NCBI RefSeq assembly: GCF_001704635.1
Contig: NZ_MAXF01000121.1
Span: 1-64,000 of the forward strand
Length of the DNA stretch: 64,000 nucleotides
From: Streptomyces sparsogenes
GTDB lineage: Bacteria > Actinomycetota > Actinomycetes > Streptomycetales > Streptomycetaceae
Direction: 5' to 3'
Shown here: positions 7,589-15,991 of the stretch, piece by piece
Numbering within the stretch: position 1 is the first letter of the stretch
Layout of the letters: every line of letters starts with the position of its first letter
The notes under the pieces: model-generated
Database searches by the model: none
What the model was told of the DNA's origin: nothing
The model's input: only the letters and a program-made list of their open reading frames with translations
Position numbers and translations under genes: made by a program

Positions 7589-8770
7589 GTGGCGGAGAAC
7601 GAGCGAGTTCCGGCGGAGGCCGAGGCGCCGACGCGGGTGTTGATCGCCGCGGACAAGTTCAAGGGCTCGCTGACGGCGGTCCAGGTGGCCGAGCACGTGG
7701 CGGCCGGCCTGCGGCGCGGCGCGCCGGGCGGGGCGGGGGCGGTGCGCGTCGAGGCGCTGCCGGTCGCGGACGGCGGCGACGGGACCGTGGACGCGGCGGT
7801 CGCGGCGGGTTTCGAGCGGCGCGAGGCGCGGGTGACCGGGCCGCTGGGCGAGCCGGTGACCGCGGCGTACGCGCTGCGCGGCGAGGTGGCCGTGGTGGAG
7901 ATGGCCGAGGCGTCCGGGCTGCGCCATCTGCCGGAGGGGCTGTTCGCGCCGCTGGCCGCGACCACGTACGGCAGCGGGGAGCTGCTGCGCGCGGCGCTGG
8001 ACGCGGGCGCCCGTACCGTCGTCTTCGGGGTCGGCGGCAGCGCGACCACCGACGGGGGCGCGGGCATGCTGGCCGCGCTGGGCGCCCGGCTGATCGACGC
8101 CGCGGGGGAGCCGGTCGGGCCGGGGGGCGGCGCGCTGCGGGAGCTGGCCACGGCGGATCTGAGCGGTCTGGACCCGCGCCTGGCGGACACCGAGATCGTC
8201 CTGGCCAGCGATGTCGACAATCCGCTGACCGGGCCGAAGGGCGCGGCGGCGGTGTACGGCCCGCAGAAGGGCGCGACCATGGCCGATGTGGTGCTCCTGG
8301 ACGGGGCCCTCGCCCACTACGCGGCGGTCCTGGAGCGGGCCGTGGGGCCGCGTGCCGCCGAGTACGCGCAGGCGCCCGGCGCGGGCGCGGCGGGTGGCGT
8401 CGGCTACGGCGCGCTCATCGGCCTGGGCGCGGTCTTCCGCCCCGGGATCGAGGTGATGCTGGACGTGCTCGGCTTCGCCCCGGCGCTGGAACGCGCCGAC
8501 CTGGTGATCACCGGCGAGGGCTCGCTCGACGAGCAGACCCTGCACGGCAAGGCCCCGGCGGGCGTGGCGGCCGCGGCCCGGGCGCGCGGTGTCGAGGTGG
8601 TCGCGGTCTGCGGCCGCCTCGCGCTGACCCCGGCGGCCCTCGCGGGGGCGGGCATCAGCCGCGCCTACCCGCTGACCGCCCTGGAGCCGGACCCGGCCCG
8701 CTGCATCGCCGAGGCGGGTCCCTTGCTGGAGCGCGCGGCGGAGCGGCTCGCTGCGGACTTCCTGGCCTGA
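7589..8770 (+). CDS. glycerate kinase (GlxK/GarK family)
   Basis: The enzyme phosphorylates D-glycerate, giving 2- or 3-phosphoglycerate, and feeds photorespiration-like or glyoxylate-derived carbon into glycolysis. Family signatures are IAADKFKGSLTAVQVAEHVAAGLRRG at the start, VADGGDGTVDA, the glycine-rich VGGSATTDGGAGMLAALGARL and the C-terminal ITGEGSLDEQTLHGKAP. GTG 7589 has GAGGGG 8 nt upstream; GTG 7580 in the same frame is the alternative. It is transcribed divergently from the DraG-like gene. The nearby ethylmalonyl-CoA pathway yields glyoxylate, which can give glycerate, so a metabolic link is possible but inferred. Confidence 0.93.
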   Translation: MAENERVPAEAEAPTRVLIAADKFKGSLTAVQVAEHVAAGLRRGAPGGAGAVRVEALPVADGGDGTVDAAVAAGFERREARVTGPLGEPVTAAYALRGEVAVVEMAEASGLRHLPEGLFAPLAATTYGSGELLRAALDAGARTVVFGVGGSATTDGGAGMLAALGARLIDAAGEPVGPGGGALRELATADLSGLDPRLADTEIVLASDVDNPLTGPKGAAAVYGPQKGATMADVVLLDGALAHYAAVLERAVGPRAAEYAQAPGAGAAGGVGYGALIGLGAVFRPGIEVMLDVLGFAPALERADLVITGEGSLDEQTLHGKAPAGVAAAARARGVEVVAVCGRLALTPAALAGAGISRAYPLTALEPDPARCIAEAGPLLERAAERLAADFLA

Positions 8771-8846
8771 GGCCGTTCTGCCCGAAACACCTGCGGGTAC
8801 GGGTGCGTACCCGTACCCTGGGCTCTTGAGTGGAAGGAGCCTCACC

Positions 8847-9104
8847 ATGGCCGACGCCAATATCCGCATCCCCAGCGAGGCACGCGATCGGCTGGCCGAG
8901 ATAGCGGCGGCCGAAGGTCTGTCCCTGCGCGCCTACCTCGCCCGGCTCGCCGACACCCTGCTGACCCCGGCCGAGCGAGCCGAGCGAGCCGAGCAGGCTC
9001 GCGCCGCTCTGCGGGCGTGGAACGGCTACGACCCCAGCCCGGCCGATGAGGCGGGTCTCGACGCGGAGCTGGACCGGCGCCTGGCCGAGGCGGCCGCCCG
9101 GTGA
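8847..9104 (+). CDS. probable antitoxin, ribbon-helix-helix type
   Basis: This 85-residue protein begins ADANIRIPSEARDRLAEIAAAEGLSLRAYLARLADTLL, which fits a ribbon-helix-helix DNA-binding fold (strand IRIPSE then two helices). A charged helical tail (ERAERAEQARAALRAW) and an acidic end could bind a partner. ATG 8847 follows AAGGAG (8834-8839) at good spacing; an in-frame start at 8826 lacks one. The stop overlaps the next gene by 4 bp. The order 'small DNA-binding protein then small PIN-sized protein' fits a VapBC-like module. Confidence 0.8.
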   Translation: MADANIRIPSEARDRLAEIAAAEGLSLRAYLARLADTLLTPAERAERAEQARAALRAWNGYDPSPADEAGLDAELDRRLAEAAAR

Positions 9105-9484
9105 GCGACAGCCTGCACATCGTGCTGGACGACGCGGCCATGGTCGCCGCCGGGCAGGGCAACATCCTGGCGTCCCGTCTCATCCACCGGGCGCACGCCG
9201 AGGCGGGCTGGTTCCTCTACGCTCCCGCTTGCGCGCTGGTGGAGGCCGACCGGGCCCGCCCCGGTACCGCGAAGCACATCGCCGCTCTGCCCGGTATCAC
9301 CGTCCTGGACCTCGATCTGCCGGCCGCTCTGGCGGTGGCCCGGGACACCTCCGCCTGGGCCGTCGCGCACACCCGGTACGCGGCTCAGCCGACGCCCGAG
9401 CGCCCTGACGGCGCGGTGGTGGCGACCGCTGCCGCGGACACGTGGAAGGGGCAGGCGGTACCCGTCCTCGACCTGGGGCCGTGA
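9101..9484 (+). CDS. probable toxin partner, degenerate PIN-like protein
   Basis: This 127-residue protein is coupled by GTGA to the antitoxin-like gene. The N-terminal strand HIVLDDAAMVAAGQG ends in aspartates like the first acidic residue of PIN ribonucleases. The spacing of later acidics (EADRA near residue 48, PDGAVVATAA near 107) is compatible with a diverged PIN fold. The canonical fourth acidic cluster is not obvious, so nuclease activity is not assured. Function as a toxin is inferred from size, order and coupling. Confidence 0.7.
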   Translation: MSDSLHIVLDDAAMVAAGQGNILASRLIHRAHAEAGWFLYAPACALVEADRARPGTAKHIAALPGITVLDLDLPAALAVARDTSAWAVAHTRYAAQPTPERPDGAVVATAAADTWKGQAVPVLDLGP

Positions 9485-9582
9485 CCGGGAGCCGGACGGG
9501 CCCCAGGGGCCGCGGGCCTACGGAAACGGGGTGGGCCCGGTGAATCGCTCTGGCCCAACCCGTTGGCGTAGGCATGATCCCG

Positions 9583-10449
9583 CTACGGCAGCTGCGCCGT
9601 CCTCGCCTCGCGGCGGTTGTCGCGGAAGGCGTTGACCCGGCGGGCCGTGGCGAAGAGGGGGATCACCGCGCCGAGGACCACCTGCAGGGCGCAGGCCGTC
9701 TGGAGCAGCAGCTCGCCGCCGGGGGCCTCGAAGGCCCAGGCCGCCAGGAGCGCCATGCTGGTGACGATCCAGCTCAGCATGGCGACCGCGAGCCGGCCCC
9801 GAGGCTTGGGGTACTCCACCCGGCTCACCATCAGCCAGGCCACGCCGATGATCGCCAGCAGCGTGGGGACGAAGGGCAGGCCCAGCAGTACGACCGAGAC
9901 CACGGTCAGCGCGCCGAAGGGGCTCGGCATGCCCTGGAAGACCCCGTTGGGCATGGTCACGCAGGAGAATCTGGCCAGCCTCAGCACCACCGCCAGCAGC
10001 ACCACGATCGCGGCCACCGCCGAGACCCGCTGGTACGCGTCGTCGGCGACCATGCCCCACACGGCCACGAAGTACGCGGGGGCGAGCCCGAAGCTGATCA
10101 GGTCGGAGAGGTTGTCCAGCTCCGCGCCCATCGCCGAGCTGCGCAGCTTGCGCGCGACGAGCCCGTCGAACAGGTCGAAGACGGAGGCGAGCAGCATCAG
10201 CATCACCGCGGAGGCGGCGCTGTGCCGGGTCATGCCGCCGTCCTCGCTGCCCGTGAGGTGCGGGATGAGGACGCCGGTGGTGGTGAAGTACACCGCCAGG
10301 AAGCCGCAGGTCGCGTTGCCGAGGGTGAGCGTGTCCGCTATCGACAGGCGCGTCGAGAGCGGCATGTCGTCCGTCTCGTCGACGTCCTCGTCCACCTCGG
10401 CGTCGGGGGCCCAGGTGGCGGCCTGGGTGTCGGGATCAAGCACGGTCAA
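9583..10449 (-). CDS. pssA: CDP-diacylglycerol--serine O-phosphatidyltransferase
   Basis: This membrane enzyme condenses CDP-diacylglycerol with L-serine, giving phosphatidylserine and CMP. The CDP-alcohol phosphotransferase signature FDGLVARKLRSSAMGAELDN (DG..AR....G..LD) continues into the final aspartate of the motif (NLSD). Several hydrophobic helices follow. An acidic N-terminus (DEDVDETDD) precedes the first helix. Start is TTG 10449, with GTG 10443 as the alternative. It overlaps the upstream psd by 8-14 bp, so the two are co-translated. Together they make phosphatidylethanolamine. Confidence 0.95.
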   Translation of the reverse strand: MTVLDPDTQAATWAPDAEVDEDVDETDDMPLSTRLSIADTLTLGNATCGFLAVYFTTTGVLIPHLTGSEDGGMTRHSAASAVMLMLLASVFDLFDGLVARKLRSSAMGAELDNLSDLISFGLAPAYFVAVWGMVADDAYQRVSAVAAIVVLLAVVLRLARFSCVTMPNGVFQGMPSPFGALTVVSVVLLGLPFVPTLLAIIGVAWLMVSRVEYPKPRGRLAVAMLSWIVTSMALLAAWAFEAPGGELLLQTACALQVVLGAVIPLFATARRVNAFRDNRREARTAQLP

Positions 10450-11092
10450 GGCGTGTCACCCCCGCCGTGGTGGCCTGGCCGACCTCGACGTCGACGTCGA
10501 TGCCCTCGGGCAGGTAGATGTCGACGCGCGAGCCGAAGCGGATCAGGCCGATCCGCTCGCCCTGCTCGACCTTGGTGCCCTGGGGCACGTACGGCACGAT
10601 GCGCCGGGCGACGGCCCCGGCGATCTGCACCATCTCGATGTCGCCGAGCTCGGTGTCGAAGTGCCAGACGACCCGCTCGTTGTTCTCGCTCTCCTTGTTG
10701 AACGCGGGAACGAAGCCACCGGGGATGTGCTCGACGGACGTCACGGTGCCGGCCAGCGGGGCGCGGTTGACGTGGACGTTCAGCGGGCTCATGAAGATGG
10801 CGACGCGGGTGCGCCCGTCCTTCCACGGCATGATGCTCTGCACCACGCCGTCGGCCGGGGAGATGACCCGGCCCTGAGCGATCTCCCGGTCGGGGTCGCG
10901 GAAGAACCACAGCATGCCCGCCGCGAGAGCGGTGGCGGGCACGGCGACCGCCGCCCAGCGGCCGGAGCGGCGGGCGCGGGTGAGGCTGACCGCCGCGGTG
11001 GCGACGGTCGGGAGGAGCCACGGCGACGCTCCGCGCGCGAGGCGTACGCCGGCCAGGCTGTCGCGTGGTGCAGAGGAATGGCTGTGGGGCAT
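10436..11092 (-). CDS. psd: phosphatidylserine decarboxylase
   Basis: This pyruvoyl enzyme decarboxylates phosphatidylserine to phosphatidylethanolamine. The 218-residue protein belongs to the short archaeal/actinobacterial type. FGSR at residues 186-189 is the self-cleavage site, with Ser188 becoming the pyruvoyl group. FFRDPDRE, SPADGVV and FMSPLNVHVNR are conserved family blocks. One or two N-terminal hydrophobic helices (about residues 24-38 and 46-64) anchor it to the membrane. ATG 11092 is chosen because AAGG lies 7 nt upstream; longer in-frame versions lack support. It overlaps pssA. Confidence 0.94.
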   Translation of the reverse strand: MPHSHSSAPRDSLAGVRLARGASPWLLPTVATAAVSLTRARRSGRWAAVAVPATALAAGMLWFFRDPDREIAQGRVISPADGVVQSIMPWKDGRTRVAIFMSPLNVHVNRAPLAGTVTSVEHIPGGFVPAFNKESENNERVVWHFDTELGDIEMVQIAGAVARRIVPYVPQGTKVEQGERIGLIRFGSRVDIYLPEGIDVDVEVGQATTAGVTRLDRA

Positions 11093-11273
11093 GGATGACC
11101 TTCGTAGCGGAGGATGCCGCGACACGAGACTGGGGACGGCGGCTTTCCGGGATGGTATCGGTTGCGAGCGGTAACTGGGCAAGCGCCAGGGCCTGTCGAT
11201 GGCCGAAGTCTCCCCGGCGTGGTGTGATCTTCTTCTCGCGGATACCCCCGCAATACCATGCCGAAAGGGACAT

Positions 11274-12488
11274 TCAGCCCTGGATGCGATACTCCTCCAG
11301 GAGACGTCGTCCGATAATCATTTTCTGGATCTCGGCGGTGCCTTCACCGATGAGAAGCATCGGGGCCTCCCGGTAGAGGCGCTCGATCTCGTACTCCTTC
11401 GAGAAGCCATAGCCGCCATGGATGCGGAATGCGTCCTCCACGACCTCCTTGCAGTACTCGGAGGCCAGGTACTTCGCCATCCCGGCCTCCAGGTCATTGC
11501 GCCGGCCCGAGTCCTTCTTGCGGGCCGCGTTGACCATCATCGCATGAGCTGCCTCGACCTTTGTGGCCATTTCCGCCAGTTTGAACTGGATGGCCTGATG
11601 CTGGGCGATGGGTTTGCCGAAGGTGTGCCGCTGCTGTGCGTATGCAACGCCCAGCTCGAAGGCGCGGCGCGCCACGCCACAGCCGCGGGCGGCCACATTG
11701 ACCCGCCCGACCTCCACTCCGTCCATCATTTGGTAAAAACCGCGGCCGGTGGTGCCGCCGAGGACCCGATCCGCCGGAATGCGCAGTCCGTCCAGGATCA
11801 GCTCGGTGGTGTCGACGCCCTTGTAGCCCATCTTCTCGATCTTGCCGGGGATGGTCAGTCCGGGCCGGACCTCGCCGAAGCCCGGCTCCTTCTCCACCAG
11901 GAAGGTGGTCATGGACCTGTGCGGGGCGGCCCCGGCCCCCTCCGCCTCCGCCCCCTCGTCCGTGCGGCACAGCACCGCCACCACCGTGGAGGTGCCGCCG
12001 TTGGTCAGCCACATCTTCTGGCCGGTGAGCAGGTAGTCGTCGCCGTCCTGGACCCCCTTGGTGGTGATCGCGGACACGTCCGAGCCGAGACCCGGCTCCG
12101 ACATCGAGAAGGCGCCGCGGATCTCGCCCAGCGCCATCTTGGGCAGGAAGTACTCCTTCTGCTCCTCCGTGCCGTGCTGCTTGAGCATGTACGCGACGAT
12201 GAAGTGGGTGTTGATGATGCCCGACACGCTCATCCAGCCGCGGGCGATCTCCTCCACGCACAGCGCGTAGGTCAGCAGCGACTCCCCGAGCCCCCCGTAC
12301 TCCTCGGGGATCATCAGCCCGAAGACGCCCAGCTCCTTGAGGCCCTCGACGATCTGGGCCGGGTACTCGTCCCGGTGCTCCAGCTCGGTGGCGACCGGAA
12401 GGATCTCTTTGTCGACGAAGTCGCGGACGGTGGCCAGGATCTCCTGCTGGACGTCCGTCAGGCCGTCGGTCTGCGCGAGGCGGCTCAT
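11274..12488 (-). CDS. mcd: acyl-CoA dehydrogenase, probable methylsuccinyl-CoA dehydrogenase
   Basis: This 404-residue FAD-dependent acyl-CoA dehydrogenase has the N-terminal helical domain, the central IPEEYGGLGES and FSMSEPGLGSDVSAITTKG flavin-binding segments, and the C-terminal IHGGYGFSKEYEIERLYREAP with IGEGTAEIQ near the end. Position last in ccr-ecm-mcl-mch-mcd, one base after mch, argues that it oxidises (2S)-methylsuccinyl-CoA to mesaconyl-C1-CoA. Alphaproteobacterial Mcd proteins carry an N-terminal extension that is missing here, so the exact substrate rests on context. An electron-transfer flavoprotein would be the acceptor. Confidence 0.88.
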   Translation of the reverse strand: MSRLAQTDGLTDVQQEILATVRDFVDKEILPVATELEHRDEYPAQIVEGLKELGVFGLMIPEEYGGLGESLLTYALCVEEIARGWMSVSGIINTHFIVAYMLKQHGTEEQKEYFLPKMALGEIRGAFSMSEPGLGSDVSAITTKGVQDGDDYLLTGQKMWLTNGGTSTVVAVLCRTDEGAEAEGAGAAPHRSMTTFLVEKEPGFGEVRPGLTIPGKIEKMGYKGVDTTELILDGLRIPADRVLGGTTGRGFYQMMDGVEVGRVNVAARGCGVARRAFELGVAYAQQRHTFGKPIAQHQAIQFKLAEMATKVEAAHAMMVNAARKKDSGRRNDLEAGMAKYLASEYCKEVVEDAFRIHGGYGFSKEYEIERLYREAPMLLIGEGTAEIQKMIIGRRLLEEYRIQG

Positions 12489-12489
12489 C

Positions 12490-12996
12490 TCAGTCCTCTC
12501 CCAGCGTGGGCCGGCCGGGCTGCTCGCCGCCCCGCTCCTTGATGTACGTGGCCGTCGGCACCATCACCTTGCGCCGGAAGACGCAGACGAGCGTGCCGTC
12601 CTGCTTGTAGCCCTTGGTCTCCACATGGACCACGCCCCGGTCGGGCTTGGACTTCGACGGGGTCTTGTCGAGCACCGTCGTCTCGCCGTAGATGGTGTCC
12701 CCGTGGAAGGTGGGCGCGACGTGCCGCAGCGACTCGATCTCCAGATTGGCGATCGCCTTGCCGGACACATCGGGCACGGACATGCCCAGCAGCAGCGAGT
12801 AGATGTAGTTGCCGACCACCACGTTCCTGCCGAAGTCCGTCGTCCGCTCGGCGTAGTTCGTGTCCAGGTGGAGCGGGTGGTGGTTCATGGTGAGCAGGCA
12901 GAAGAGGTGGTCGTCGTACTCGGTGACGGTCTTGCCCGGCCAGTGCCGGTAGACGTCGCCGACCGTGAATTCCTCGTAGGTGCGGCCGAACTGCAT
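12490..12996 (-). CDS. mch: MaoC-family hydratase, probable mesaconyl-CoA hydratase
   Basis: This 168-residue hotdog-fold protein shows FGRTYEEFTVGDVYRHWPGKT and the hydratase motif TMNHHPLHLDTNYAE, where the aspartate and histidine activate water. VVGNYIYSLLLGMSV follows. The expected reaction is reversible hydration of mesaconyl-C1-CoA to beta-methylmalyl-CoA. ATG 12996 has GGAGG about 10 nt upstream; GTG 13005 overlaps the previous stop as GTGA but would have almost no spacer. Known Mch proteins can be double-hotdog and longer, so this one may act as a dimer. The call is strong from context. Confidence 0.88.
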   Translation of the reverse strand: MQFGRTYEEFTVGDVYRHWPGKTVTEYDDHLFCLLTMNHHPLHLDTNYAERTTDFGRNVVVGNYIYSLLLGMSVPDVSGKAIANLEIESLRHVAPTFHGDTIYGETTVLDKTPSKSKPDRGVVHVETKGYKQDGTLVCVFRRKVMVPTATYIKERGGEQPGRPTLGED

Positions 12997-13001
12997 GGCG
13001 C

Positions 13002-13973
13002 TCACGCCTCCGGGGCTTCGAAGCGGGACGTACGGGTCATGCCGGCGGCCCGGCCCTTGCCGGCGATCACCAGCGCCATCTTGCGGCTGGCCTCGTCGAT
13101 CATCTCGTCGCCGAGCATCGCCGAGCCCTTCTTGCCGCCCGCCTCGGACGTGTAGTACTCGTACGCGTCCAGGATCAGCTCGGCGTGGTCGTAGTCCTCC
13201 TGCGAGGGCGAGAAGACCTCGTTGGCGGCCTCCACCTGCCCGGGGTGCAGCACCCACTTGCCGTCGAAGCCGAGCGCGGCGGCCCGGCCGGCGACCTCGC
13301 GGAAGCCGTCCACGTTCTTGATCTGCAGATAGGGCCCGTCGATCGCCTGGAGGTCGTTGGCCCGGGCGGCCATCAGGATCTTCATCAGGATGTAGTGGTA
13401 GGCGTCCGCCGGGTAGCCGGGCGGCTGCTCGCCCACGACCAGCGACTTCATATTGATCGACGCCATGAAGTCGGCCGGGCCGAAGATGATCGTCTCCAGG
13501 CGCGGGGAGGCCTGCGCGATCGCGTTGACGTGGTTCAGCCCCTGGGCGTTCTCGATCTGCGCCTCGATGCCAATCCGGCCGACCTCGAACCCCATCGTCT
13601 TCTCGATCTGCGTCAGCAGCAGGTCGAGCGCCACGACCTGCTCGGCGCTCTGCACCTTCGGCAGCATGACGCAGTCGAGGTTCGGGCCCGCGCCCTCGAC
13701 CACCGTCACGACATCGCGGTACGTCCACTCGGTCGTCCAGTCGTTGACGCGCACCACCCGGGTCTTGCCCGTCCAGTCGCCCTCGTTGAGGTACTTGACG
13801 ATCGTGTGCCGCGCCTCAGGCTTGGCCAGCGGCGCGCACGCGTCCTCCAGGTCCAGGAACACCTGGTCGGCGGGCAGGCCCTGGGCCTTCTCCAGGAAGC
13901 GCGGATTGCTCCCGGGGACCGCCAGGCAGGAGCGGCGCGGACGCAGGCGGTTGATGGGGGACGGCGCGGTCAT
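13002..13973 (-). CDS. mcl: HpcH/HpaI-CitE family lyase, probable beta-methylmalyl-CoA/malyl-CoA lyase
   Basis: This 323-residue TIM-barrel enzyme has RRSCLAVPGSNPRFLEKA, the acidic VFLDLEDACAP, VMLPKVQSAEQV, IEAQIENAQGL and FDGKWVLHPGQV, all typical of CitE-like malyl-CoA lyases. It should cleave beta-methylmalyl-CoA to glyoxylate and propionyl-CoA, and may also handle malyl-CoA. ATG 13973 overlaps the end of ecm by 4 bp (ATGA), so expression is coupled to the mutase. Confidence 0.92.
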   Translation of the reverse strand: MTAPSPINRLRPRRSCLAVPGSNPRFLEKAQGLPADQVFLDLEDACAPLAKPEARHTIVKYLNEGDWTGKTRVVRVNDWTTEWTYRDVVTVVEGAGPNLDCVMLPKVQSAEQVVALDLLLTQIEKTMGFEVGRIGIEAQIENAQGLNHVNAIAQASPRLETIIFGPADFMASINMKSLVVGEQPPGYPADAYHYILMKILMAARANDLQAIDGPYLQIKNVDGFREVAGRAAALGFDGKWVLHPGQVEAANEVFSPSQEDYDHAELILDAYEYYTSEAGGKKGSAMLGDEMIDEASRKMALVIAGKGRAAGMTRTSRFEAPEA

Positions 13974-15991
13974 GCGGGGACCTCCAGGGGGTCGAGCTGG
14001 TTCGCGGTACGGATCTCGTCGACGATACGGCCGATGATCTCTGTGATACCGAAGTCCTTCGGGGTGAAGACGGCCGCCACTCCGGCCTCGCGCAGCGCGG
14101 CGGCGTCCGCGGCCGGGATGATCCCGCCGACGATCACCGGGATGTCGGCCGCGCCGGCCGCGCGCAGCCGGGCCAGCACGTCCGGCACCAGCTCGGCGTG
14201 CGAGCCGGAGAGGATGGACAGGCCGACGCAGTGCACGTCCTCGGCGACGGCCGCCGAGACGATCTGCTCGGGGGTCAGCCTGATCCCCTGGTAGACCACC
14301 TCGAAGCCGGCGTCCCGGGCCCGTACGGCGATCTGCTCGGCGCCGTTGCTGTGCCCGTCCAGGCCGGGCTTGCCGACCAGCAGCCGCAGCGCCCCGACGC
14401 CGAGGTCGGCGGCGGTCGCGGCGGCCTTCGCGCGGACCGCGGCCAGCGGGGTGCCCGTCTCGGCGGCGACCGCCACCGGCGCCCCGCCGACCCCGGTCGG
14501 GGCGCGGAACTCGCCGAACACCTCGCGCAGCGCCCCCGCCCACTCGCCGGTGGTCACACCCGCGCGGGCGCACTCCAGGGTCGCGGCCATCAGGTTGTCG
14601 CTGCCCGCGGCGGCCTTCTTCAGCGCCGCCAGGGAGTCCTGGGCCCGGCCCTCCTCGCGCCCGTCGCGCCAGGCCCGCAGGGCCTCGACCACCCGCGCCT
14701 CGTTCGCCGGGTCCACCGTCATGATCGCGGTGTCCAGGTCGGCGGTGAGCGGGTTGGGCTCGGTGGACTCGTAGCAGTTGACGCCGATGATCTTCTCCTC
14801 GCCCGCCTCGATGCGCGCCCTGCGCTCGGCGTGCGAGGCGACCAACTGCGCCTTGAGGTAGCCGGACTCGACGGCGGCCATGGCCCCGCCCATCCCCTGG
14901 ATCCGCTCGATCTCCGCCGTGGCGGCCTCGGTCAGCGCGGCCACCTCGGCCTCGACGACGTGCGAGCCGGCGAAGATGTCGTCGTACTCCAGCAGGTCGC
15001 TCTCGTGGGCGAGGACCTGCTGGATGCGCAGCGACCACTGCTGGTCCCAGGGGCGGGGCAGCCCCAGCGCCTCGTTCCAGGCGGGCAGCTGCACGGCGCG
15101 GGCGCGGGCGTCCTTGGAGAGGGTGACCGCCAGCATCTCCAGCACGATGCGCTGGACGTTGTTCTCCGGCTGGGCCTCGGTCAGCCCGAGCGAGTTGACC
15201 TGGACGCCGTAGCGGAAGCGGCGGTGCCTGGGGTCCTGGACGCCGTAGCGCTCCAGGGTGATCCGGTCCCAGATGCGGCCGAAGGCGCGCATCTTGCACA
15301 TCTCCTCGATGAACCGGACGCCCGCGTTCACGAAGAAGGAGATCCGGGCCACCACCTCGCCGAAGCGCTCCTGGGGCACCTGCCCGGAGGCCCGGACGGC
15401 GTCCAGCACGGCGATGGCGGTGGACATCGCGTAGGCGATCTCCTGCACGGGGGTGGCCCCGGCCTCCTGGAGGTGGTAGCTGCAGATGTTGATCGGGTTC
15501 CACTTGGGGATGGCGGCGACCGTGTACGCGATCATGTCGGTGGTCAGCCGCAGGCTGGGCCCCGGCGGGAAGACGTGCGTCCCGCGCGACAGGTACTCCT
15601 TGACGATGTCGTTCTGTGTGGTGCCCTGGAGCGCGGCCACGTCCGCGCCCTGCTCCTCCGCGACCACCTGGTACAGCGCCAGCAGCCACATGGCGGTGGC
15701 GTTGATGGTCATGGAGGTGTTCATCCGCTCCAGCGGGATGTCGCGGAACAGCCGCCGCATGTCACCGAGGTGGCAGACCGGCACGCCGACCCGGCCCACC
15801 TCGCCGCGGGCCAGGACGTGGTCCGGGTCGTAGCCGGTCTGGGTGGGCAGGTCGAAGGCGACGGACAGGCCGGTCTGCCCCTTGGTGAGGTTGCGCCGGT
15901 ACAGCTCGTTGGACGCCTCGGCGGAGGAGTGCCCGGCGTAGGTCCGCATCAGCCAGGGCCGATCCTTTTTACGCCTGCCGGGGGCTGTCAT
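13970..15991 (-). CDS. ecm: ethylmalonyl-CoA mutase (MeaA-type, coenzyme B12 dependent)
   Basis: This radical mutase converts ethylmalonyl-CoA to methylsuccinyl-CoA. The 673-residue single chain has the acyl-CoA-binding barrel (RTYAGHSSAEASNELYRRNL, VAFDLPTQTGYDPDH, GTTQNDIVKEYLSRGTHVFP) and a C-terminal cobalamin domain. The base-off motif DGHSNG supplies the histidine ligand, followed by SILSGSH and VGGIIP. Length matches MeaA rather than the longer MutB. ATG 15991 overlaps the ccr stop by 4 bp. In older annotation this is 'protein MeaA'. Confidence 0.95.
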   Translation of the reverse strand: MTAPGRRKKDRPWLMRTYAGHSSAEASNELYRRNLTKGQTGLSVAFDLPTQTGYDPDHVLARGEVGRVGVPVCHLGDMRRLFRDIPLERMNTSMTINATAMWLLALYQVVAEEQGADVAALQGTTQNDIVKEYLSRGTHVFPPGPSLRLTTDMIAYTVAAIPKWNPINICSYHLQEAGATPVQEIAYAMSTAIAVLDAVRASGQVPQERFGEVVARISFFVNAGVRFIEEMCKMRAFGRIWDRITLERYGVQDPRHRRFRYGVQVNSLGLTEAQPENNVQRIVLEMLAVTLSKDARARAVQLPAWNEALGLPRPWDQQWSLRIQQVLAHESDLLEYDDIFAGSHVVEAEVAALTEAATAEIERIQGMGGAMAAVESGYLKAQLVASHAERRARIEAGEEKIIGVNCYESTEPNPLTADLDTAIMTVDPANEARVVEALRAWRDGREEGRAQDSLAALKKAAAGSDNLMAATLECARAGVTTGEWAGALREVFGEFRAPTGVGGAPVAVAAETGTPLAAVRAKAAATAADLGVGALRLLVGKPGLDGHSNGAEQIAVRARDAGFEVVYQGIRLTPEQIVSAAVAEDVHCVGLSILSGSHAELVPDVLARLRAAGAADIPVIVGGIIPAADAAALREAGVAAVFTPKDFGITEIIGRIVDEIRTANQLDPLEVPA

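Noticed and set aside
12490..13728. Long minus-strand frame joining the MaoC-type gene to sequence inside the lyase gene
   Set aside because: The upstream part is the shadow of the lyase gene; only the last 168 codons encode the hydratase.
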